Source: Candidatus Omnitrophota bacterium
GTDB lineage: Bacteria > Omnitrophota > Gorgyraeia > Tantalellales > Tantalellaceae
Reading direction: 5' to 3'
NCBI GenBank assembly: GCA_013204685.1
Contig: JABMSC010000124.1
Coordinates: 1 to 12,384 of the forward strand
DNA length: 12,384 bases
Each line of letters starts with the position of its first letter. The first letter of the stretch is position 1. Both the position numbers and the translations under genes were made by a program. Below are positions 4,648 through 11,846 of this stretch, in pieces. The notes under the pieces were generated by a model that had not been told where the DNA came from, made no database searches, and saw only the letters and a program-made list of their open reading frames with translations.

Positions 4648-5814
4648 ATGAAGTATTCTGCCAGAATGGATGAAGTTAAACCTTCTGCAACTTTAGCCAT
4701 AACGTCAAAGGCGAAAGCCTTACGTGCATCGGGCGAGGACGTTATCATCCTGGCCGCCGGGGAACCGGATTTTGATACTCCGGAGGAGGTCAAAAAAGCG
4801 GCAATAGAAGCCGTAAATAGCGGCGACACGAAATATACTCCGGCCGGAGGCAGGCTATCGCTGAAAGAGGCAATTAAACGTAAATTCAAGGATGACAATT
4901 CCTTAGATTATGATGTGAGTGAGATAGTTGTTTCAAGCGGGGCGAAACACTCACTTTACAATATTTTCCAGGTTATATGCAATGACGGGGATGAGGTTAT
5001 CATCATACATCCTTATTGGGTCAGTTACCCGGAGATGGTAAGGTTGGCCGGCGGAGTTCCCAAATTTGTAAAAACTTCTGCAGAAAAAGGGTTCAAGGCG
5101 GGGGAAGAGGATATTCTTTCAGCGGTTTCCGGGAGAACAAAAGCATTGGTTATCAACAGTCCCTCAAATCCCTGCGGGGCGATCTACAGCCGGGAGGACC
5201 TGAGGAAGATCGCGAAAATATGCATCGAGAAAGACATATTGATCATCAGCGATGAGATCTATGAAAAGATCATATTTGACGGGCAGGAACATGCTTCCAT
5301 TGCCTCTATTTCACCTGAAGTTAAAGCGAAAACAATAGTGGTGAACGGTGTCTCAAAAAGTTTCTCCATGACCGGCTGGCGTATAGGATATATGGCCGGG
5401 GATAAGGAAATGATCAAAAAGGTAAACACTTTGCAGAGCCATTCCACTTCCAATCCGTGTTCGATAAGCCAGGCTGCTGCCGAATATGCGATTTCAAAAG
5501 GATTAACCGAAGAGATGGAACGCAATTGCAGCAAATTCCAGGAGCGCCGGGATGTTTTAATGAAGGGGCTGTTATCTATAGATAAGGCGAAACCTTTTAA
5601 GCCGGAAGGGGCGTTTTATTTCTTCTGTGATATCTCGGGATATGGCCTGGATTCGATGACATTTGCCGAAAGGCTTCTGGATGAGGCAAAGGTTGCCGTT
5701 ATTCCCGGTGCACCTTTCGGGGATGATCGTTTTATAAGAATAAGTTTCGCCACAGATGTAGATACGATCAAGAAAGGTATTACAAGGATCAAAGAGTGGG
5801 CTGGAAGCTTGTAG
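4648..5814 (+). CDS. aspC: Class I pyridoxal-phosphate aminotransferase, aspartate aminotransferase type
   Basis: This enzyme most likely transfers amino groups between aspartate and 2-oxoglutarate (bacterial I-beta aspartate aminotransferases; some members also act on prephenate or aromatic substrates). The product has 388 residues, normal for the subfamily. Motifs run in order: AAGEPDFDTP (36-45), YTPAGG (63-68), NSPSNPCG (170-177) with Asn174, SDEIYE (201-206) with Asp202 and Tyr205, and SKSFSMTGWR (236-245) with the cofactor Schiff-base Lys237. RISFA (364-368) carries the substrate alpha-carboxylate Arg364. No signal peptide is seen, so it is cytosolic. It is followed by leuC after a 107-base spacer full of repeats, so co-transcription with leuC is possible but not certain. 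Exact amino-donor preference cannot be read from the sequence. Confidence 0.88.
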   Translation: MKYSARMDEVKPSATLAITSKAKALRASGEDVIILAAGEPDFDTPEEVKKAAIEAVNSGDTKYTPAGGRLSLKEAIKRKFKDDNSLDYDVSEIVVSSGAKHSLYNIFQVICNDGDEVIIIHPYWVSYPEMVRLAGGVPKFVKTSAEKGFKAGEEDILSAVSGRTKALVINSPSNPCGAIYSREDLRKIAKICIEKDILIISDEIYEKIIFDGQEHASIASISPEVKAKTIVVNGVSKSFSMTGWRIGYMAGDKEMIKKVNTLQSHSTSNPCSISQAAAEYAISKGLTEEMERNCSKFQERRDVLMKGLLSIDKAKPFKPEGAFYFFCDISGYGLDSMTFAERLLDEAKVAVIPGAPFGDDRFIRISFATDVDTIKKGITRIKEWAGSL

Positions 5815-5824
5815 ATTACAAGTA

Positions 5825-5909
5825 ATAGCGGTTAGCGCATAGCGTATAGCGGATAGCGTTTAGGAAATAGGGCTTAATTCCCTCTATACGCTAAACGCTC
5901 TACGCTAAA
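5825..5909. repeat. Heptad-phased ATAGCGN array with inverted half, upstream of leuC
   Basis: Five 7-nt units (atagcgg, ttagcgc, atagcgt, atagcgg, atagcgt; 5825-5859) are followed by two degenerate ones (5860-5873). Units of the opposite orientation then follow: acgctaa, acgctct, acgctaa (5888-5908). The two halves are roughly reverse complementary, so the RNA could fold into a long imperfect hairpin ending just before the leuC ribosome-binding site (aaggag, 5911-5916). The array fills nearly the entire spacer between the aminotransferase gene and leuC. It is the clearest heptad array in the window. Confidence 0.75.
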
Positions 5910-5921
5910 TAAGGAGAACAT

Positions 5922-7187
5922 ATGCGACAAACAATTGCTGAGAAGATATTATCAGAACATAGCGGGCGGAACGCCAAAGCCGGAGACAACGTCATTGCTG
6001 ACGTGGATTTCTGTTTCGGACAGGATGGGACCAGCGGAATGATCATTGACAGTTTCCGGAAGATGGGAGCGGAAAATGTCTCCAACAAGGACAAATATTG
6101 CATGGTCCTTGATCATTCGTGCCCAAGCCCGAATATCGGGGTTTCCACAATACATAATAAAATAAGAGATTTTGCAAGAGAACAGAACGTGAAAGTTTTT
6201 GATGTTGGCCAGGGCGTGTGTCATCAGCTTGTTCCGGAGAATGGCTTTATTGCCTGCGGGGACCTTGTCCTTGGGGCCGACTCTCACACCTGTACATACG
6301 GGGCGATAAATATCTTTTCAACCGGAGTGGGGTCAACGGATCTGGCTATAACATTGGTCAGCGGTAAGAACTGGTTTATGGTCCCTGAGACAATTAAGAT
6401 CGTCGCCGGTGGGGAACTCCCAAAAGGAGTTTATTCGAAAGACGTGATCCTTAAGATCATCGGGGATATAGGCGCTGACGGAGCTACTTATAAAGCAGTT
6501 GAATTTTACGGAAAGGTTATAAACCGTTTAAGCGTGGATGCGCGGTTTACGATATCTAATATGGCCGTGGAAATGGGGGCAAAGTGCGGCCTCATGGCGG
6601 CGGATAAGAAGGTAGTGGATTGGGTGAAAAAACACTCTGTCAGGGATCCAAAACCTGTAGAAGCTGATGATGATGCCAGATATGAGGAAGTAAGGGAGTA
6701 TGATTTTACGGACCTTTCTCCGCAGATAGCAAAACCTCATACTGTTGACAACGTGTGTGATGTCGAAGAAGTAGAGGGAACGTCCATCAGCGCGGTTAGT
6801 ATCGGAACGTGTACTAATGGACGCCTGGAGGATCTTGAGATCGCCGCTAAGATACTGAAGGGAAGAAAAGTAGCCCGTGACGTTAAACTTATTATTACAC
6901 CCGCCTCCAAGAAAATATATCTTGATGCGGTGAAGAAGGGGTATGTTGAAACATTCATCACCTCGGGTGCGATCGTGAACAATCCCGGATGCGGTCCGTG
7001 TGTCGGCACGCATCAGGGGGTCCTGGCTGACGGGGAGAATGCTCTTTCCACGGCAAACAGGAATTTTAAGGGAAGAATGGGCAACCCAAATTCGAATATA
7101 TATCTGGCTTCTCCGGCAACCGCAGCTGCGACTGCGCTCGAGGGGGAAATAGCTGATCCGAGGGAACACAAGAGAAGGCTTGCGTAG
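5922..7187 (+). CDS. leuC: 3-isopropylmalate dehydratase large subunit (LeuC/homoaconitase family)
   Basis: This is the large, iron-sulfur catalytic subunit of a two-subunit hydro-lyase. The best-known member isomerises 2-isopropylmalate to 3-isopropylmalate in leucine synthesis; relatives act on homoaconitate, citramalate or dimethylmalate. The 421-residue length fits the archaeal-type LeuC group of about 420 residues, shorter than the roughly 465-residue E. coli form. The [4Fe-4S] ligands are Cys297 in SIGTCTNGRLEDL (293-305) and Cys357 and Cys360 in NPGCGPCVG (354-362). Other family blocks are GADSHTCTYGA (118-128) and STANRNFKGRMG (376-387). The ATG follows aaggag (5911-5916). leuD starts 19 bases after the stop. 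No leuA or leuB is in the window, so leucine synthesis is likely but not proven; a homoaconitase-like or aconitase-like role remains possible. Confidence 0.9.
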   Translation: MRQTIAEKILSEHSGRNAKAGDNVIADVDFCFGQDGTSGMIIDSFRKMGAENVSNKDKYCMVLDHSCPSPNIGVSTIHNKIRDFAREQNVKVFDVGQGVCHQLVPENGFIACGDLVLGADSHTCTYGAINIFSTGVGSTDLAITLVSGKNWFMVPETIKIVAGGELPKGVYSKDVILKIIGDIGADGATYKAVEFYGKVINRLSVDARFTISNMAVEMGAKCGLMAADKKVVDWVKKHSVRDPKPVEADDDARYEEVREYDFTDLSPQIAKPHTVDNVCDVEEVEGTSISAVSIGTCTNGRLEDLEIAAKILKGRKVARDVKLIITPASKKIYLDAVKKGYVETFITSGAIVNNPGCGPCVGTHQGVLADGENALSTANRNFKGRMGNPNSNIYLASPATAAATALEGEIADPREHKRRLA

Positions 7188-7206
7188 TAAATAAAAGGGA
7201 GAAAAA

Positions 7207-7707
7207 ATGCCGCATTCACACAGGTTGAGAATTCAGAACGATATTAATACCGATTATGTGATTTCCGGAAGGTATAAGTTCAAGATCCAGGATATGAAAG
7301 AACTGTCAAAGCATATCTTTGAGGATATTGAAGAAGGATTCGCCGCAAAAATAAAGCCCGGGGATTTTCTGGTTGCCGGAGGAAATTTTGGATGCGGGTC
7401 TTCACGGGAACAGGCTCCCGCGGCTCTTAAGGCGAGCGGTCTTTGCGCGGTAATAGCCAAAAGTTTTGCACGGATATTTTACCGCAATGCATTCAACGTG
7501 GGGCTCTGTCTTGTGGAATGTGAAACTAACTATATTGACGATATGGATGAACTTGAACTGGATCTGGATGAAAACATTTTAAAAAACCTCACTAAGGGTG
7601 TGAACATTGAAATAAAACCCGTTCCCGGCATAATGAGGAAGTTTCTTGATTCGGGCGGCGTTATAGAATATTTCAAAGAGCACGGCGGTTTTGAGGATGT
7701 AGTGTAG
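7207..7707 (+). CDS. leuD: 3-isopropylmalate dehydratase small subunit (LeuD family), atypical substrate loop
   Basis: The small subunit supplies the substrate-recognition part of the LeuCD-type hydro-lyase. It has 166 residues, matching the archaeal-type LeuD length. The fold is recognised from INTDYVISGRY (13-23), FLVAGGNFGCGSSREQAP (54-71) and AVIAKSFARIFYRNAFNVG (81-99). In this family the loop after TD-x-I-x-x-x-R/K-Y usually continues Leu-x-x (YLRT- or YLVM-like), and its residues help set side-chain specificity. Here it reads GRYKFKIQD (21-29), so the Leu is Lys and the next positions are Phe-Lys. The usual GSSREHA is GSSREQA. The start ATG follows aaaggga (7195-7201). It lies directly after leuC and must be its partner. 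The actual substrate is uncertain. Confidence 0.88.
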   Translation: MPHSHRLRIQNDINTDYVISGRYKFKIQDMKELSKHIFEDIEEGFAAKIKPGDFLVAGGNFGCGSSREQAPAALKASGLCAVIAKSFARIFYRNAFNVGLCLVECETNYIDDMDELELDLDENILKNLTKGVNIEIKPVPGIMRKFLDSGGVIEYFKEHGGFEDVV

Positions 7708-7723
7708 GGATGCAGACGTTATT

Positions 7724-8383
7724 ATGGAAATACTCGACTTAGGAACAGCTGGATACACGGGTGTGCTCGAGAAACAGATCGATCTTTTAAACAAAAGGAT
7801 CGCAGGTGAAGTTCCGGACACTCTTATTATGGTGGAGCACCATCCGGTTGTGACCTTAGGGCGACTGGGTGCGGAAAGCAATGCATTTGATGCAGAATAT
7901 TTTGAGAAACAAAATATTCCCGTTGTTCCATCCCGAAGGGGCGGCGAGATCACTTGTCATGCCCCGGGACAACTTGTTATGTACCCGGTGGTGGATCTTA
8001 AGAACAGAAAAAAAGATGTTTCTTTTTACATAGACTTTCTTGAGAGGACCGTTTCGGCGAGTTTGAACAAAATTGGAGTGCCGGCAGAACATACCCCGGA
8101 AGAGCGAGGTGTATGGGTTCATGAAAAGAAGATCGCGTTTATTGGCATCGCCTTAAAGCAGTGGGTGACATATCACGGCATTTCAGTGAACTTGAACAAT
8201 GATCTGGATCCTTTTACACGTATGGATCCCTGCGGCCGGAAGGGGACAAGGGTTACTTCCGCGAAGGAATGCCTCGCGCGTGAAGTGAATATGCGGGAAA
8301 CAAAGAAAGTGTTCGCGGAACAGTTTGCGAGGGATCTGGAAAAGGCGTATGGAGGGATCAAGCTCGAGGAGATATGGACATAA
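7724..8383 (+). CDS. lipB: Octanoyl-[acyl carrier protein]:protein N-octanoyltransferase LipB
   Basis: LipB moves an octanoyl group from acyl carrier protein to the lysine of a lipoyl domain, the first step of de novo lipoate assembly; LipA then adds the sulfurs. The product has 219 residues, near the 213 of E. coli LipB. Family blocks are EHHPVVTLGR (38-47), RRGGEITCHAPGQLVMYP (71-88) and YHGISVNLNNDLDPF (150-164). The catalytic dyad is intact: Lys136 in KKIAFIG and Cys170 in MDPCGRKG, matching E. coli Lys135 and Cys169. It is cytosolic, with no signal sequence. The ATG starts 16 bases after leuD with only a weak ribosome-binding site, suggesting coupling to leuD translation. Its 3' end overlaps a gene for a lipoyl domain, a likely substrate. 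No lipA is present in the window. Confidence 0.96.
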   Translation: MEILDLGTAGYTGVLEKQIDLLNKRIAGEVPDTLIMVEHHPVVTLGRLGAESNAFDAEYFEKQNIPVVPSRRGGEITCHAPGQLVMYPVVDLKNRKKDVSFYIDFLERTVSASLNKIGVPAEHTPEERGVWVHEKKIAFIGIALKQWVTYHGISVNLNNDLDPFTRMDPCGRKGTRVTSAKECLAREVNMRETKKVFAEQFARDLEKAYGGIKLEEIWT

Positions 8384-8607
8384 TACTGCCCGAATTATCA
8401 GGAAAGGAAACCGAAGCGGTTATAACCGCGTGGCATGCGAAAGAAGAGGATCCCGTAACAAAAGATCAGGATCTTCTGGAGGTCGCGACGGACAAAGCCA
8501 CCTTTGATGTACCCGCTCCGTGTGATGGTACTCTGGTAAAGATATTGAGGAAAGAAACGGAAGAAGTAAGGGCGGGAGAAATTATCGCAGAGATAACTGA
8601 GAGCTGA
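8374..8607 (+). CDS. Free-standing lipoyl-domain protein
   Basis: The 77-residue product is a single lipoyl/biotinyl carrier domain and nothing else. It starts like E2 lipoyl domains (MDIILPELSG), continues DQDLLEVATDKATFDVPAP (31-49) and ends GTLVKILRKETEEVRAGEIIAEI. The hairpin motif is Asp40-Lys41-Ala42. DKA marks a lipoyl-lysine, whereas biotin carriers normally have MKM. It is much shorter than GcvH (about 125-130 residues) and has no E3-binding or acyltransferase domain. The ATG lies inside the 3' end of lipB (10-nt overlap), so translation is coupled to the enzyme expected to modify it. The next gene starts 29 bases later, leaving no room for a broken-off E2 catalytic domain. It may shuttle acyl groups for a separately encoded dehydrogenase; the partner is unknown. 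Confidence 0.9.
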   Translation: MDIILPELSGKETEAVITAWHAKEEDPVTKDQDLLEVATDKATFDVPAPCDGTLVKILRKETEEVRAGEIIAEITES

Positions 8608-8636
8608 AAAGAGATTTTGCAAGAAAAGGAGCAACA

Positions 8637-9824
8637 ATGCAAGAAGAAGCAAAGAGGATGAAAAAATTGCCGCTATACCTTTTTACGATCATAGATGATC
8701 TAAAAAGGGAGGCCAGGGACCGTGGACTTGATATCATAGACCTTGGCATGGGCAATCCTGACCAGCCGACTCCTGAACACATTATAAAAGAGCTTTGCAA
8801 AAGGGCCTGGAAGACAGAAAACCACCGGTATTCGAGATCCATTGACAGTATCGAGGGCAAGCTTAGAGAGTCAATCGCGAAATGGTATAAAAAGAAATTC
8901 AACGTGAGACTTGATCCGGAAGCGGAAGTCCTGCCCCTTATAGGATCCAAGGAGGGAATTGCACACATATCGCTCGCTTTTATGAACAGTGACGAAATAG
9001 CTCTCGTTCCGGATCCATCTTATCCGGTTCACTTTAACGGTGTTCTCATTGCCGGCGGCAAGGTGCACGATCTTCCCATGAATGAGGAAAATAACTTTAT
9101 GCCGGACCTTGATGCTGTTCCCAAAAAAGTGCTGAAGAAGACCAAGATGATGTTTTTGAGCTATCCAAACAATCCGACAGCCGCGGTCGCAACAAAGGCG
9201 TATTTTAAAAAGGCCGTTTCTTTTGCGAAAAAAAATAAAATAATACTCGTACATGACCTGGCTTATTCGGACACAGTATACGATGGTTACAGAGCTCCGA
9301 GCATGCTGGAAGTGCCGGGCGCAAAGGAAGTGTGTGTTGAGTTTCACACATTGAGCAAGTCTTACAATATGGCAGGGTGGCGTATAGGTTTTGCAGTCGG
9401 TAACGCCAGGATCCTGAAGGCCCTGGCAAAAACCAAGGGCTACATGGATTTTGGTCTTTTTAAGCCTATACAATATGCCGCGATAAAGGCATTAACGGGG
9501 CCTCAGGGCTGCGTCCGGAAACAGGTGGCGCTATACAAGAGAAGGCGCGATGTTATGGTCCGGGCTCTGGCGGACATCGGGTGGGATGTACCAAAACCAA
9601 AGGGCACATTTTATCTATGGGCAAAGGTGCCCCAGGAATACAGTTCGCTTACTTCCATGGAATTTGTTTCTCTCTTAATACGGGAGGTTGGTATCGTGGT
9701 AGCTCCGGGCACCGGGTTTGGTGAAGGTGGTGAGGGTTATGTCAGATTCGCTCTTGTGGAGGATGAGAAGAGGTTGTTAGAGGCTGCTCGAAGGATCAAA
9801 AAAGTGCTGGATAAGAACAGGTAA
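8637..9824 (+). CDS. alaC: AlaC-type aminotransferase (glutamate-pyruvate class)
   Basis: This is a fold-type I pyridoxal-phosphate aminotransferase. The sequence closely follows E. coli AlaC, which makes alanine from pyruvate, and by the same relationship the DapL2-like LL-diaminopimelate aminotransferases. It has 395 residues. Recognisable blocks are IIDLGMGNPDQPTP (33-46), IGSKEGIAH (102-110), LVPDPSYPVH (123-132) and YPNNPTA (176-182) with Asn179. HDLAYSD (206-212) carries Asp207 and Tyr210, and TLSKSYNMAGWRIGF (238-252) carries the Schiff-base Lys241. VRFALVE (369-375) has the carboxylate-binding Arg370. The start follows a good ribosome-binding site (aaaggag, 8625-8631). Alanine or a branched/2-oxobutyrate product is most likely; a role in diaminopimelate or leucine/valine transamination cannot be excluded. 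The next gene begins 9 bases later. Confidence 0.85.
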   Translation: MQEEAKRMKKLPLYLFTIIDDLKREARDRGLDIIDLGMGNPDQPTPEHIIKELCKRAWKTENHRYSRSIDSIEGKLRESIAKWYKKKFNVRLDPEAEVLPLIGSKEGIAHISLAFMNSDEIALVPDPSYPVHFNGVLIAGGKVHDLPMNEENNFMPDLDAVPKKVLKKTKMMFLSYPNNPTAAVATKAYFKKAVSFAKKNKIILVHDLAYSDTVYDGYRAPSMLEVPGAKEVCVEFHTLSKSYNMAGWRIGFAVGNARILKALAKTKGYMDFGLFKPIQYAAIKALTGPQGCVRKQVALYKRRRDVMVRALADIGWDVPKPKGTFYLWAKVPQEYSSLTSMEFVSLLIREVGIVVAPGTGFGEGGEGYVRFALVEDEKRLLEAARRIKKVLDKNR

Positions 9825-9833
9825 ATATATATT

Positions 9834-10949
9834 ATGAAAAAGGTTTTGATTTTCTACATATCTAAACACTCCGGGCATTACCATGCGGCAAGTGCTATTG
9901 AAAAGGGTTTATGTGAGTCCGCTGACGACATCAAGATCGAAAAGATCAATTGCCTGAACTATACAAACCCTATTCTTGGCAAGATCATCAACAGGGCCTA
10001 TATGGAAGTCATCAAAAAGAAACCCGAGATCTGGGAGCATATCTATGATAATCCGAACTTTTTGAAAAAGACAAAAAAGGCCCGGGAAGCTCTTCACAAA
10101 TTCAATATGTCGAAGATAAAAAAATTGCTTAACGCTCATTCTCCTGACATTGTTTTTTGCACCCAGGCATTTCCGTGCGGGATGGTGGCAGACTACAAGA
10201 GGACATCAGGAAAGGATTTTCCACTGGTGGGCGTTCTTACCGATTATGCGCCCCATTCTTACTGGTTGTTCGACGAGGTGGATTATTACATAGTTCCTGC
10301 GCGTGAAACCGGCAGCGTTCTTGAAGAAAAGGGCATTCCACGAGACAGGATAAAACCGTTAGGCATTCCCGTGGATCCTAAATTCCGCGAAAAACATGTT
10401 ACCAGTAAGATCAGAAGAAGTCTGGGGCTCGACGTTGATGCTTCAACGATCCTCATCATGGGCGGGACTCAAGGGCTGGGAGCGATGGAAGAAGCGGTTA
10501 AATCGCTTCTTTTGGATAAAAAACATAAATATCAGATTTTGGTCGTCGCAGGCGCAAATAAGAAATTATACAAACGCCTCAACAAGCTTAATATTAAAAC
10601 GGGTAGCGAAAATATAAGGGTTTTTTCTTATATTGATAATGTGGATGAACTTATGGATGCTTCTGATGTTATTATTTCCAAAGCAGGGGGCATGACAACG
10701 GCAGAGTCCCTTGCTAAAGGTCTCCCCATGCTCATTGTAGACCCCATACCGGGGCATGAAAGAATGAATACTGATTTTCTGGTGGAAAAAAAAGCGGCAG
10801 TCGAGAACAAGGATTTCTCGAAAATACATGACGATATAAACAAACTGTTTGATACTGAAGATATTCTTTCCCGGATGCGCGAAAACATTAAGTTTCTGGC
10901 AAAACCGAACAGCGCGCTTGATGTCGCAAAACTTGTGCTTGAAAGATAG
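9834..10949 (+). CDS. MGDG synthase/UgtP-like GT28 glycosyltransferase
   Basis: The product resembles the monogalactosyldiacylglycerol synthase/processive diacylglycerol glucosyltransferase group, which transfers a hexose from a UDP-sugar to diacylglycerol at the inner face of the cytoplasmic membrane. The N-terminal MGDG-synthase-type domain (about 1-170) has SKHSGHYHAA (10-19) and LTDYAPHSYW (135-144), the acceptor-side signature. The C-terminal GT28 nucleotide-sugar domain (about 200-360) has MGGTQGLGAM (209-218) and SKAGGMTTAESLAKGLPML (282-300), followed by DPIPGHE (303-309). The 371 residues match the family's 370-400. There is no transmembrane helix; membrane association would be peripheral. 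It is packed between alaC (9 nt) and an acyltransferase gene (12 nt). Sugar donor and acceptor cannot be read from sequence; undecaprenyl- or lipid-linked acceptors remain possible. Confidence 0.85.
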   Translation: MKKVLIFYISKHSGHYHAASAIEKGLCESADDIKIEKINCLNYTNPILGKIINRAYMEVIKKKPEIWEHIYDNPNFLKKTKKAREALHKFNMSKIKKLLNAHSPDIVFCTQAFPCGMVADYKRTSGKDFPLVGVLTDYAPHSYWLFDEVDYYIVPARETGSVLEEKGIPRDRIKPLGIPVDPKFREKHVTSKIRRSLGLDVDASTILIMGGTQGLGAMEEAVKSLLLDKKHKYQILVVAGANKKLYKRLNKLNIKTGSENIRVFSYIDNVDELMDASDVIISKAGGMTTAESLAKGLPMLIVDPIPGHERMNTDFLVEKKAAVENKDFSKIHDDINKLFDTEDILSRMRENIKFLAKPNSALDVAKLVLER

Positions 10950-10961
10950 GGGATAAAATAA

Positions 10962-11846
10962 ATGTTATATAGGCTTTATGTTATAGGAATGTTGCTTGCC
11001 AGGGTGCTTTCCCTCAAGGCAGGTTACGTTATCGCGAAAATTTCGGCAAATTTATATTGCTTTTTTGCCAGAGAAGACCGGAGGGAACTCACAGATAATC
11101 TTCGTGTAGTTCTTGGCGAGGACACCCCCAACGCTGTTATAGACGAACATGTCCGGGGGATCTTTGTAAATTTCGCAAAATATCTTGCCGATTTTTTTAA
11201 ATTCACCCGCTATACAAAAGAACATATAGACCAGAACATAGAAATAGTTGACATAGAAAACCTTGATGACGCTTTAGCCGAAGGTAACGGTGCTATACTT
11301 TTGTCTTTGCATCTGGGAAACTGGGAACTTGGCGCGGCGATCATTGCAAGTATCGGATACCCTCTGAGTGCTTTAGTGCTTGAGCATGCGGACAAACGTA
11401 TCAACGATTTTTTTGTCAAGCAGCGGGACATCAATTCAATGAAAGTAATACAAATGGGCCTTCAGGCAGGCCTCCGGATAAAAGAATGTTTCAGGGTCCT
11501 GAAGAAGAATGAGAGCCTGGCCATTGTGGGGGACAAGGATTATACCTCTAATGGCCTGGAGATAGAGTTTTTCGGGAAGAAGGCTGTGCTCCCCAAGGGT
11601 CCGGCAGTTTTTGCGCTGAAGACAAAAGCGCCGATAGTGTTTACTGTTCTTACCCGCGAAAAGGACGACACGTTTAAATTCTATTTTGAAAAATCGATAA
11701 AGTGTGAAAATACCGGTGATGCTGATAAGGATATCAGGGGTGTAATGAGTGAATACATAAAATTATTCGAAAAATACATACGGATGTATCCGGACCAGTG
11801 GTATGCGTTCAAAAGATTATGGAAGCCAGACGAGACAATACGATAG
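10962..11846 (+). CDS. LpxL/HtrB-family lipid acyltransferase
   Basis: This family transfers acyl chains from acyl carrier protein onto lipid A precursors or other glycolipids at the inner membrane. The 294-residue product has a hydrophobic N-terminus (residues 1-36, a probable membrane anchor) and the catalytic HX4E motif in HLGNWE (His117 to Glu122). It continues with VGDKD (189-193), FFGKKAVLPKGPAVFALKT (203-221) and the C-terminal PDQWYAFKRLW (277-287), comparable to the PxQWxWxxxRW region of LpxL. Length is close to the roughly 300 residues of the family. It lies 12 bases after the GT28 gene, and its end overlaps the next glycosyltransferase by 28 nt. The pairing with a diacylglycerol-glycosyltransferase-like gene suggests work on a glycolipid. 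Lipid A late acylation is the default guess, but no other lpx gene is in view. Confidence 0.86.
   Translation: MLYRLYVIGMLLARVLSLKAGYVIAKISANLYCFFAREDRRELTDNLRVVLGEDTPNAVIDEHVRGIFVNFAKYLADFFKFTRYTKEHIDQNIEIVDIENLDDALAEGNGAILLSLHLGNWELGAAIIASIGYPLSALVLEHADKRINDFFVKQRDINSMKVIQMGLQAGLRIKECFRVLKKNESLAIVGDKDYTSNGLEIEFFGKKAVLPKGPAVFALKTKAPIVFTVLTREKDDTFKFYFEKSIKCENTGDADKDIRGVMSEYIKLFEKYIRMYPDQWYAFKRLWKPDETIR

Noticed and set aside
6528..7169. Minus-strand 213-codon open frame opposite leuC
   Set aside because: It is fully within leuC on the other strand, with Cys/Arg/His-rich composition and no known motif.
8374..8607. Biotin carrier protein or glycine-cleavage H protein
   Set aside because: The attachment motif is DKA rather than MKM, and the protein is about 50 residues too short for GcvH and lacks its flanking segments; a lipoyl domain of E2 type fits better.
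8871..9473. Minus-strand 200-codon open frame opposite the AlaC-type gene
   Set aside because: It is antisense to a gene with complete aminotransferase motifs; no start signals or domain seen.
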